A DNA stretch of 14,630 nt from positions 1 through 14,630 of the forward strand of contig CAJUQF010000045.1 in NCBI GenBank assembly GCA_910588315.1, written 5' to 3'. The position numbers were made by a program, and so were the translations under genes. Origin of the DNA: an uncultured Christensenellaceae bacterium (GTDB lineage: Bacteria; Bacillota; Clostridia; Christensenellales; Pumilibacteraceae). Below, piece by piece: positions 5,663 to 12,932 of this stretch; within the stretch, counting starts at the first letter, position 1, and the number at the start of each line of letters is the position of its first letter. The notes below the pieces were generated by a model that was given only the letters and a program-made list of their open reading frames with translations, was not told the DNA's origin and searched no databases.

Positions 5663-8503
5663 CTACATATCCCCGTCGTCGGATACGTCCGCGCTTCGCG
5701 GCAACACGTCGCCTATGCACACGCCGACATACGGACAGTACGTACACGCGCCGTCCGCCGGCGAACGACCTATAAACCCGTCTTTCATTTCGCGCACCGC
5801 AACCGATGCGTTTTTGACGCACTTCTCCGCAAGCTTATCAAGCTCCGATTTTTCCATCAACGCCGAAGATACGCGCCCGGAAAAACTCACGATCCCGTTC
5901 TTGTCGGCTTTCAGCTTTACGGGTATGATCGACGAACTCTCGCCGCCCGGGACAAGCGCGTCGTCGTACTCGAACGCCGTGGAAACGTCTTTAAGCATAC
6001 AGCCCGACAGCGCGCGTTTGGTATCCGTCCGATACTTGTCCGCAAGCCGCACATAAAACATGCCGGTCACATCGTAACCCCGTTCGCTATGTGCATCGGC
6101 GTCGTTGAGTTCCGTCGATATTGCGCCTTTAGACACCGCGTAAGCATAAAGCGGCAACTGCATGTCGCGCCCGTCGAGACATTTTTTCAACTCGAACTCG
6201 GTAGCGCCCGTCTTATAGTCGATGATACGCGCTTTGCCGCCGTTTATATCGAGTCTATCTATCGTGCCTACGAAATCGACGCCGCTATTCCCGTCCGAAA
6301 ACGCGTTTTCCAAAACGAATCTTTGCTCGGTCGCGAAACGCTTATATGCCCCGCGCTCGATTATCATTGCGTTTGCGGCGGCGAAATCGACTGCCGCGTC
6401 GATTATGCGCTCGCGCTCGGTCGGCGACGGCTCTATGCCCTTATCCGTCAAAATGCGGTCCACGGTTTGTTCGACCGTTTCGCGCGAACAATCGTAAACT
6501 CCTCCGTCAACGAACGACTTCATGAACTCGTGTACGACCGTGCCGAAATCGGGCGCGGACAGTCCGCGTCTGCGCTCGTTAAGACCGATAGAATACGACA
6601 GAAACCGCTTATACGGGCAGCCGAACCAATCCGAAAGTTCACTGACAGAAATAAAGCTTTTTTCACGTTTTCCGATACTCGGCTCAAACTCCGCCGCGAT
6701 ATGTTCGGCATCGCCGCCGACGGCTTTCAAACATTCGTCGTATTCGGTGAGTCCGCGCGCCGAAAGCTCGCGCGCCGCACCTCTCGTCGGCGCATAAAAT
6801 GAAATAAGGCGCGCATCGGCGGTATGTTTTAACACGTCGAAAACTTCCGTCAGATCGACGGCAGTTATATCGGACGCAAGCTCGGGGATGAACGACGACG
6901 GTTTGGCTCCGCCTGCCGTCGAATACGCGCAAACCACATGCTCGGCATTCAGTACGACCGCTCTCAGCTCGTCGCGCGCATGCCTGTTGCGCTGAGCTAC
7001 GGACGGCTCGATAGCGCCGTTAAGATTTTTGAGTTCATCGTCGCCGAACAGCCCGCCCGGCGATACCGTCTCCGGCAAAACGCCTTCGTTGAAATCCGCG
7101 ATATACAGCCGCTTGCATTTTGTAAGCCGCAAAGCATCGGGCATCGTGACTGTAACGCAATCGCGCTCGCGCGGCAGAGAATTGACGTTGACGGCACGCG
7201 TCGCCGCCTTAAACGCTTTTGCGTCCTTGTCGAACGAACCCGAACCGTAACGCGCAAGCAGTTCCGTAAGCGCGCGTATGGGCGCTATAACGTCCGTACT
7301 CGGCTGCCTGCCTGCCGAAATTTTTTCGAACTCGGCATACTCGACGATATCGTCGACCGCGGCGGCAAAGCTCTCGTTTCCGGCGAAACGCTTTGCCAAG
7401 CTCATCGCCCGTGCCGCCGATTTTTCGCCGCCGATTTTTTTAAAATCGTAACCGACAGGCACGTATTTGAGATCGCGCACGGCAACGGCGTTTTGCAGCG
7501 TTTCTGCGTCCTCGTCGTCGCAACCGCAATACGGATTCTTGCACAGCGAGACGAGCGCCGAACAGTCTATCGCCTGTCCCGTCCGAAAAACCGCCGACAG
7601 TTCGGTTATCAAGTCTATAGCCGCGGCGACCTTAGTCGAGCCGAGCGGCTTGGTCTCGTCTCTATACATCGGAATGTCATACTCCGATAATATGCGCTCG
7701 AGCGCTTTAGGCGCGGCGCAAACTATATAAACGTCCGAATACTTCGCATTCGGCGATGACGTTACATAGTCGATGACGTCGCATGCGATATGCTTGTATT
7801 CGCTTATCCTATCCGCCGCCGATACCGATATCATGCGTTCCCGCGCACCGCGCGGCGGCAGGGCGCCGAACATCTTAAACGACCGTGCGCAAGCCGCTAC
7901 CGTACCGAGCGCACGCGCATTGAGCCGTGTGATATCTGAAAATCCTACGGCATAGATATGCGAGCTTTTTATAAGCTCGGACGACGGCGCGGCAAGAATA
8001 AGCGCGGCGATCCTGTCTGCGGGATCGCTGCACTCCGACTTGATCGCGTCGTATTCGCGTTTTATCAATGCGAGATCTTTCAGCTTTGCCGACGTCGCGT
8101 CTTTTTTATCGGTATCGGCAAGCGCATAAATATCGACGTCCGACGACGAAATCTGACCGAGCGTTTCGTACACGTCGCGCGCAAAATCGTTAAATCCCGC
8201 CGCACGGCCGTAATACCCGAGTCTGTCCGCTACCGTCGCGATCGCACGCGCCGCTATCATAACGCCGCCTTCTCGCGACAGCGTTTTTTCCTGCGGTGCG
8301 ACACGGTAAGCGAGCCGCGACAGCGTAAGAACTTCCGTGTCGATCGATCCGCCGCAGGCAAACAGCGCGGTCTCGACGCTTTGAGTATAACGGTCGGGCG
8401 TAAGCACTATGTAGCGCTCGTTCGGATCGAACTTGTGAGCTTTGACTTCGCGCACAAGCGCGTCGAGCGCGTCGGGAAATCCGTCGAATTTTATTTCGTT
8501 CAT
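5663..8503 (-). CDS. addB: AddB/RexB-type subunit of the AddAB helicase-nuclease (946 aa)
   Basis: Partner of AddA; its C-terminal nuclease cuts one strand, and in studied enzymes the AddB helicase-like fold is inactive and scans for Chi. The N-terminus aligns with known AddB at LTPDRYTQSVE and LSRLAYRV (about 34-68). However, the segment that carries the Walker A GxxGxGKT in B. subtilis AddB is replaced by a sequence without it, as in streptococcal RexB. The nuclease shows HEF (658-660), D749 (GTIDRLD), D762-Y-K764-TG and QLPLYAYA (782-789). Iron-sulfur ligands are C629 (DWFGCPYKRF) plus C920, C923 and C929 (C-x2-C-x5-C near the end), the spacing known for AddB. ATG at 8503 is chosen over an in-frame TTG at 8518, because the TTG lies inside the promoter -10 region. 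It is the first gene of the operon with addA. Confidence 0.95.
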   Translation of the reverse strand: MNEIKFDGFPDALDALVREVKAHKFDPNERYIVLTPDRYTQSVETALFACGGSIDTEVLTLSRLAYRVAPQEKTLSREGGVMIAARAIATVADRLGYYGRAAGFNDFARDVYETLGQISSSDVDIYALADTDKKDATSAKLKDLALIKREYDAIKSECSDPADRIAALILAAPSSELIKSSHIYAVGFSDITRLNARALGTVAACARSFKMFGALPPRGARERMISVSAADRISEYKHIACDVIDYVTSSPNAKYSDVYIVCAAPKALERILSEYDIPMYRDETKPLGSTKVAAAIDLITELSAVFRTGQAIDCSALVSLCKNPYCGCDDEDAETLQNAVAVRDLKYVPVGYDFKKIGGEKSAARAMSLAKRFAGNESFAAAVDDIVEYAEFEKISAGRQPSTDVIAPIRALTELLARYGSGSFDKDAKAFKAATRAVNVNSLPRERDCVTVTMPDALRLTKCKRLYIADFNEGVLPETVSPGGLFGDDELKNLNGAIEPSVAQRNRHARDELRAVVLNAEHVVCAYSTAGGAKPSSFIPELASDITAVDLTEVFDVLKHTADARLISFYAPTRGAARELSARGLTEYDECLKAVGGDAEHIAAEFEPSIGKREKSFISVSELSDWFGCPYKRFLSYSIGLNERRRGLSAPDFGTVVHEFMKSFVDGGVYDCSRETVEQTVDRILTDKGIEPSPTERERIIDAAVDFAAANAMIIERGAYKRFATEQRFVLENAFSDGNSGVDFVGTIDRLDINGGKARIIDYKTGATEFELKKCLDGRDMQLPLYAYAVSKGAISTELNDADAHSERGYDVTGMFYVRLADKYRTDTKRALSGCMLKDVSTAFEYDDALVPGGESSSIIPVKLKADKNGIVSFSGRVSSALMEKSELDKLAEKCVKNASVAVREMKDGFIGRSPADGACTYCPYVGVCIGDVLPRSADVSDDGDM

Positions 8504-8538
8504 ATAACGATTATACAACTTTCGTCGTGCAAAATCAA
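8504..8538 (-). promoter_or_regulatory. Promoter giving a leaderless mRNA for addB-addA
   Basis: On the minus strand, TTGATT (8538-8533) is followed by a 17-base spacer and a perfect TATAAT (8515-8510), then six bases (CGTTAT) and the ATG at 8503. The expected first transcribed base coincides with the start codon. No Shine-Dalgarno sequence is present. The upstream in-frame TTG (8518) falls just before the -10 and would not be transcribed from this promoter, which argues against it as a start. Confidence 0.7.
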
Positions 8539-8633
8539 GAGCGCAACAAAAGATTTACCGCCGAGCATAAGAAACATTTACGGCAATATATCGAGACCGC
8601 AGACAGCAAACAAACTTAACCTTGTACAATCGG

Positions 8634-8668
8634 TTGCCAATCGCATAAATTTGTGGTAAAATATTCGC
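8634..8668 (+). promoter_or_regulatory. Promoter giving a leaderless mRNA for the lipoprotein-ligase pair
   Basis: TTGCCA (8634-8639) is followed by a 17-base spacer and TAAAAT (8657-8662), preceded by TGG so that it is an extended -10. Six bases (ATTCGC) then lead to the ATG at 8669. The geometry is the same as for addB and the acetyltransferase gene. A direct repeat CAATCG (8627-8632 and 8638-8643), eleven bases apart, brackets the -35 and may be an operator half-site pair. No Shine-Dalgarno sequence precedes the start. Confidence 0.65.
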
Positions 8669-9658
8669 ATGAAAAAACTCAACCGAAAAATGTTAAGCGT
8701 AACACTTGCCGCCGTGACCGCACTCACGCTTGCGGCGTGCGGCACCGAAACTCCGGAATCCGGTTTCGATAATCCTCTGCCTTGGGGCGCTTACGAAAAA
8801 CTCGAATACGACGTTGCCGTTTACGATACGTCGAAAAACGCGTCCGAGGACAAGCGCGTTAAGATCGCCGGCGGCGAAATGTCGTTCGTGCTGGGCGAAT
8901 CGGTAACGAATGAGCTTATATCGTTCGATATGGATTTTTCGGTCACGTACGACAATAACGCGGATATAGCGGGCAAGGATGCAGCCTGTACTGATACCAT
9001 CGTCAGCAGAACGAAATTCGAGCCGAAAAGTCTTACCACATCTTATATGGAAAAAACGGTAACGCTCGCCGATCGCGAAGGCGCCGCCAATAATTCGTAC
9101 AGAATAACCGCGGATTATTTCGGCACGCGAAAAGCCGCGCTTACGTATACTGCGGCGGAAAATCCCACGACAAAAACGATGAGCCTGCCCAAAGATCCGC
9201 GCCACGACAACGAGATAATGTTCTTTGTGGCACGCGCACAAAACGTAAAGAACGGATCTTCCACGTACTTTAAAATAGTCAATATTTTCGATTCGTTCTT
9301 GACCGGTGAGATCGCGGAATACGGCATATCCGTCGGCGGCACGTCCAAACGCAACGTCGACGTCGGCGAATGGGTAAAAGATTTCGGCATAGAAGCTGTG
9401 ACCGATAAAGACACGCAAGAAGTGTCATATCCGGTGTCGTGCGTAAATACGTCATTGGGAATAAACGGAGACAATCACGGACCGGCATATTATGTATCGT
9501 ACTCACTGGTACCTTTCAAAAAGAACGACGAAGAACACAAAAAAATTCCCGTACGCATCGAATACAGTCAGTACCACGGCAGTAAGAATTACCGCCACAC
9601 GGTTTATACGCTCAAGAGCTGTTCTTTCGAGAAAGCTACGGCGGGAACGCAAGAGTAA
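8669..9658 (+). CDS. Putative lipoprotein of unknown function (329 aa)
   Basis: The N-terminus is a lipoprotein signal peptide: a basic start (MKKLNRK), a hydrophobic core and the lipobox LAAC at 21-24. C24 should therefore be lipidated and the mature protein anchored on the outer face of the cytoplasmic membrane. The mature part (about 305 residues) has no motif I recognise. It is rich in Asp, Lys, Thr and Tyr, contains few hydrophobic runs and alternates in a way suggesting beta strands (for example 45-90 and 280-315), with a cluster of charged residues (KKNDEEHKK, 289-297). It has three internal Cys besides C24. ATG at 8669 is supported by the promoter geometry and gives a proper basic n-region. 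Its stop is two bases from the next start, a RimK-like ligase, so the two are probably co-translated. The function is unknown. Confidence 0.85.
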   Translation: MKKLNRKMLSVTLAAVTALTLAACGTETPESGFDNPLPWGAYEKLEYDVAVYDTSKNASEDKRVKIAGGEMSFVLGESVTNELISFDMDFSVTYDNNADIAGKDAACTDTIVSRTKFEPKSLTTSYMEKTVTLADREGAANNSYRITADYFGTRKAALTYTAAENPTTKTMSLPKDPRHDNEIMFFVARAQNVKNGSSTYFKIVNIFDSFLTGEIAEYGISVGGTSKRNVDVGEWVKDFGIEAVTDKDTQEVSYPVSCVNTSLGINGDNHGPAYYVSYSLVPFKKNDEEHKKIPVRIEYSQYHGSKNYRHTVYTLKSCSFEKATAGTQE

Positions 9659-9660
9659 CC

Positions 9661-10530
9661 ATGCGCGCGCTTATTATCGTTAACGCGTACGGTTCTGCCG
9701 AGACGCGCCAAGTGCGGCGCATAAAGCAAGAACTCGACTCGCTCGGCGTAGAAACGGTCGCGGAGCGCAACAATCGATTTCATGCTTTTATCAAAAACGG
9801 CAATATCGCAGTCGACGTTGACTGCGATTTTTGCGTTTATCTCGACAAGGACAAGTATGTGCCGCGCATTCTCGAAAAACACGGGATAAAGCTGTTCAAC
9901 AGCGCGCGTGCGGTCGAGCTTTGCGACGATAAAATGACGACGCACATCGCGCTTTCGAACTCCGGTATAGCCATGCCGGACACAATGCCTGGTTTGCTCT
10001 GTTACGACGCGCGCTCCCCGCTCGACAAAGCCGCGCTGACGAAAGTCGAACGCACGCTGGGATTTCCGATAATAGCCAAACTTTCTTTCGGTTCGCTCGG
10101 CGCAGGCGTGTTCAAAGCCGACGACCGCGACGAACTGTCGGCTGTCGCGGAAAAACTTAAAACGTATCCGCACCTTTTCCAAAGATACATCGCATCGTCA
10201 CACGGCAAAGATATGCGCGTCATCGTTATCGGCGGCAAAGTTATCGGCGGTATTATACGCCGCTCAGACGGAGATTTCCGTTCCAACATAGGATTGGGCG
10301 GACACGCGGAAAAAATCGACGTTCCGCGCGATATTGCCGATACCGCGGTCAAAGCCGCGAATATACTCGGGCTTGATTATTGCGGTATAGATTTTCTGCT
10401 CGAAGACAAACCGCTGTTATGCGAAGTAAACTCCAATGCTTATTTCGATGCCTTCGAAAACGCAACGGGAATAAACGTTGCCGGAGCATATGCCAAGCAC
10501 ATGATAAACGTCATGCGGAACGCGCGATAA
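9661..10530 (+). CDS. RimK-like ATP-grasp ligase (289 aa)
   Basis: ATP-grasp enzymes of this type join a carboxylate, activated as an acyl-phosphate, to an amine; RimK itself adds glutamates to ribosomal protein S6. The substrate here cannot be read from the sequence. An N-terminal pre-ATP-grasp domain (1-90) leads to FPIIAKLSFGSLGAGV (135-150) with the nucleotide-binding K140 and the flexible glycine-rich loop. The central domain has HGKDMRVIVIGGKVIGGI (181-198) and DFRSNIGLGGHA (205-216), typical of RimK. Metal-binding residues are D244 (GIDFL) and the EVNSN motif (E255, N257). The protein is near the usual RimK length (about 300). It has no C-terminal extra domain. It follows the lipoprotein gene by two bases without a good ribosome binding site, suggesting coupled translation. 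Family call firm; a lysine biosynthesis (LysX-like) or peptide-modifying role is also possible. Confidence 0.88.
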   Translation: MRALIIVNAYGSAETRQVRRIKQELDSLGVETVAERNNRFHAFIKNGNIAVDVDCDFCVYLDKDKYVPRILEKHGIKLFNSARAVELCDDKMTTHIALSNSGIAMPDTMPGLLCYDARSPLDKAALTKVERTLGFPIIAKLSFGSLGAGVFKADDRDELSAVAEKLKTYPHLFQRYIASSHGKDMRVIVIGGKVIGGIIRRSDGDFRSNIGLGGHAEKIDVPRDIADTAVKAANILGLDYCGIDFLLEDKPLLCEVNSNAYFDAFENATGINVAGAYAKHMINVMRNAR

Positions 10531-10614
10531 AGCGCCGTTTATTTTTCGGTTTCCACGCCGCAAAGATTGTGACACTGCGATATTGTTCGAGCCGAAAGTC
10601 AATCGAATTTGTTA

Positions 10615-10643
10615 TTGACAAAAATTATAAATTATGATATAAT
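10615..10643 (+). promoter_or_regulatory. Consensus promoter of the hybrid kinase gene
   Basis: TTGACA (10615-10620), a 17-base spacer and TATAAT (10638-10643) give a perfect match to the vegetative consensus, and TGA before the -10 makes it an extended -10. The expected start of transcription is near 10649-10650. A dyad TATAAT-N5-ATTATA (10638-10654) overlaps the -10 and start and could bind a regulator, though AT-rich sequence makes such dyads easy by chance. Confidence 0.8.
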
Positions 10644-10666
10644 ATTTTATTATAATGGAAATTCGC

Positions 10667-10673
10667 AAAGGAG
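10667..10673 (+). promoter_or_regulatory. Ribosome binding site deciding the kinase start
   Basis: AAAGGAG lies 11 bases before ATG 10685, on the long side but workable. An in-frame ATG at 10655 is only about five bases into the predicted transcript and has no ribosome binding site. For that reason 10685 is preferred. Confidence 0.55.
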
Positions 10674-10684
10674 ATAAAATCGGT

Positions 10685-12859
10685 ATGGCAAAGAGCGACG
10701 TTGACAAAAATATAATCGAATACATGCTGAACCTCCTTCAGGAAGACGAAAAATCGGTCAGCGACAAACATCCGGCATACTACAAAAGAACCGCGCGGCA
10801 AATCACGGATTTCATAGACGAGATCCCGGGCGGATTTTTGATATACAAAGCCGACGGCGACGAACGTATCATTTACGCAAACAAAGCATTGCTCCGCATT
10901 TACAAATGCGCGACTTTCGCAGAATTCAAAAAACTTACAAACGGTTCGTTTCGCGGCTTGGTACACAGCGGCGATATCGATCGCGTCGAAAGAGAGATAC
11001 GCGAGCAAATCGCAGGCAGTTCGGATGCTCTCGATTATGTCGAATACCGTATCGTGCGCAAGGACGGCGTGATCCGCTGGGTGGAAGACTACGGGCATTT
11101 TATCCATAGCGACTTAGCCGGTAACTTTTTTTACGTCTTTATTACCGACGCGACCGAAAAAGTCACGCGGCGCATGGTGGAAAAAGCCACTCTGTTAAAC
11201 GACGGGCGCAGAAAAGAACAAAAGCTTCAAGACATTACCAAAGAATACGACAAAGAACGCAAGCTCATTCGTCAGGAACACTTAAAACAGCTCGAAGTTA
11301 TAGAAGGACTCAGTATCGATTATGATTCGATATTGTACGCCGATTTCGAAAAAAATATGGTGCTGCCCTATCGGTTGAGTTCGAGACTCGAACGGCAGTT
11401 CGATAAAAAACTGCAAGTACGCGAACTTAATTGGTTTTTGGAAGATTACGTAAACGTTTGGGTCCATCCGGAAGATCGCGAATATGTGCGGCACCGCACG
11501 TCGCCGAAGTTTATAAAAGAGACGCTCGGCGCCGAAAATACATATTACATAAACTACCGTTGTATAGAAAACAACGAAACAAAACACATTCAACTGCGCA
11601 TGGTCAATATCGGCGGCGAAAAGATATCCCAGATAGTCATGGGTTATCGCAACGTCGATCAAGAGATCGTTCAGGAAATGCAAAAAAAGGAACTGTTCGA
11701 GGCGGCGTTAAATAAAGCAAAGCTTGCCGACATAGCAAAAAACACGTTCCTGTCAAACATGTCTCACGACATGCGCACCCCGTTAAACGCTATATTCGGC
11801 TATATCACACTTGCGAAAAAATCGGTGGACAGAGATTGCGCCGCAGTACCATTTCTCGACAAAATAGAGACAGCAGGCAATCAGATACTCGACCTTGTGG
11901 ACAAGGTACTCGAAATTTCCTATACCGAGTCGCAGGATTTCGCATTGAACGAAGTTCCCTGTATCATCTCCGACATAGTTCGCGACGTGATAGGCGCGAT
12001 CTCGAGAACAGCCGCCAAGAAACGTATATCCATACGTATCGACACAAGCGACATCAGGCATGATTACGTCGTCACAGACAGAGATAAACTGTTTAAAATA
12101 CTCTCGCACATCGCCGGCAATGCCGTCAAATACACGGGTTGCGGCGGATCCGTCGACATAATCGTTACCGAAAAACGCAGTAAACATCATGAATTCGCCA
12201 TCTACTCTTTTACCGTCAAAGACACGGGGATCGGCATATCCAAGGATGCGCTCGAACGCGTTTTCGAACCGTTCGAACGCGTGGGCAACACGACCGAGAG
12301 CGGAGAATTCGGGTCGGGACTCGGACTCACTATCGCAAAACAGTTCAGCGAAATGATGGGCGGTAATATTTCCGCGGAAAGCGAACTCGGCAAAGGCAGC
12401 ATATTTACGGCGACCATCGGACTGAGAGTAGCCGAAGAATCGTACGACGGCGGCGAACGCGACTGCGAATTCGACGGCAAAAAAATCTTGCTCGTCGAAG
12501 ATAACGAGATAAATCTGGAAATAGAGACGGAACTGCTCAACGATATCGGATTCATCGTGGACAGCGCCGTCAACGGCAGAATAGCCGTAGATAAGATCGC
12601 GGCGTCAAAGCCCGGCGAATACGACTTGATTTTAATGGATATCCAAATGCCCGTACTCGACGGCAGAGCGGCAAGCAGAGAAATACGCGCCCTACCCGAT
12701 CCGGCGCTTGCAAACATTCCGATCATCGCACTGTCCGCAAACGCCTTCGAAAGCGACAAGCGCGAATCGCTCCAAGCCGGAATGGACGCACACCTTACAA
12801 AGCCCATCGATATGCCGGTGCTTACCGCGACGATCAAGAAAGCGCTCGAATGTCAATAA
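10685..12859 (+). CDS. Cytoplasmic hybrid histidine kinase, PAS-PAS-HisKA-HATPase-receiver (724 aa)
   Basis: Sensor kinase with an attached receiver; it should autophosphorylate on His and pass the phosphate to its own Asp. Residue numbers are from ATG 10685. A PAS domain spans about 45-160, ending in a typical PAS_3-like RIVRKDGVIRWVEDYG (122-137). A charged helix follows (160-208), then a second PAS-like region (210-325). The H-box is FLSNMSHDMRTPLNA (355-369), with H361. The ATPase has N479 (N-box, GNAVKYT), VKDTGIGIS (511-519) and GSGLGLT (543-549). The receiver starts at KKILLVEDNEIN (599-610), with acceptor D652 (ILMDIQMP) and K706 (LTKP). No transmembrane segment or output domain is visible, so it probably signals in the cytoplasm to a separate partner not encoded nearby. 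An upstream ATG (10655) would add ten residues. Confidence 0.95.
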   Translation: MAKSDVDKNIIEYMLNLLQEDEKSVSDKHPAYYKRTARQITDFIDEIPGGFLIYKADGDERIIYANKALLRIYKCATFAEFKKLTNGSFRGLVHSGDIDRVEREIREQIAGSSDALDYVEYRIVRKDGVIRWVEDYGHFIHSDLAGNFFYVFITDATEKVTRRMVEKATLLNDGRRKEQKLQDITKEYDKERKLIRQEHLKQLEVIEGLSIDYDSILYADFEKNMVLPYRLSSRLERQFDKKLQVRELNWFLEDYVNVWVHPEDREYVRHRTSPKFIKETLGAENTYYINYRCIENNETKHIQLRMVNIGGEKISQIVMGYRNVDQEIVQEMQKKELFEAALNKAKLADIAKNTFLSNMSHDMRTPLNAIFGYITLAKKSVDRDCAAVPFLDKIETAGNQILDLVDKVLEISYTESQDFALNEVPCIISDIVRDVIGAISRTAAKKRISIRIDTSDIRHDYVVTDRDKLFKILSHIAGNAVKYTGCGGSVDIIVTEKRSKHHEFAIYSFTVKDTGIGISKDALERVFEPFERVGNTTESGEFGSGLGLTIAKQFSEMMGGNISAESELGKGSIFTATIGLRVAEESYDGGERDCEFDGKKILLVEDNEINLEIETELLNDIGFIVDSAVNGRIAVDKIAASKPGEYDLILMDIQMPVLDGRAASREIRALPDPALANIPIIALSANAFESDKRESLQAGMDAHLTKPIDMPVLTATIKKALECQ

Positions 12860-12877
12860 CCGTTAATAAATACTAAC

Positions 12878-12914
12878 AATAAAAGCTCGAAGATAATATC
12901 TTCGAGCTTTTATT
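12878..12914. terminator. Bidirectional Rho-independent terminator between convergent genes
   Basis: Positions 12878-12895 and 12897-12914 are perfect reverse complements (18-base arms around a single central base at 12896). The stem core is AGCTCGAAGAT/ATCTTCGAGCT, bounded by an A-run on the left and a T-run on the right. It therefore terminates both the kinase (plus) and the ABC permease gene (minus, ends at 12933), which converge here. Confidence 0.9.
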
Positions 12915-12932
12915 TATTCGTTAGTTCGCACA

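Noticed and set aside
5051..6802. A 583-codon open frame on the plus strand across addA and addB
   Set aside because: It lies opposite two intact, fully motif-bearing genes. Its translation is dominated by Arg, His and Tyr without any domain, as expected for the antisense of CpG-rich coding sequence.
8504..8518. TTG at 8518 as the addB start
   Set aside because: It overlaps the promoter -10 region and has no ribosome binding site; ATG 8503 lies at the predicted transcription start.
9604..10182. A 192-codon minus-strand frame over the ligase gene
   Set aside because: It is antisense to a protein with all RimK ATP-grasp motifs and has no recognisable domain.
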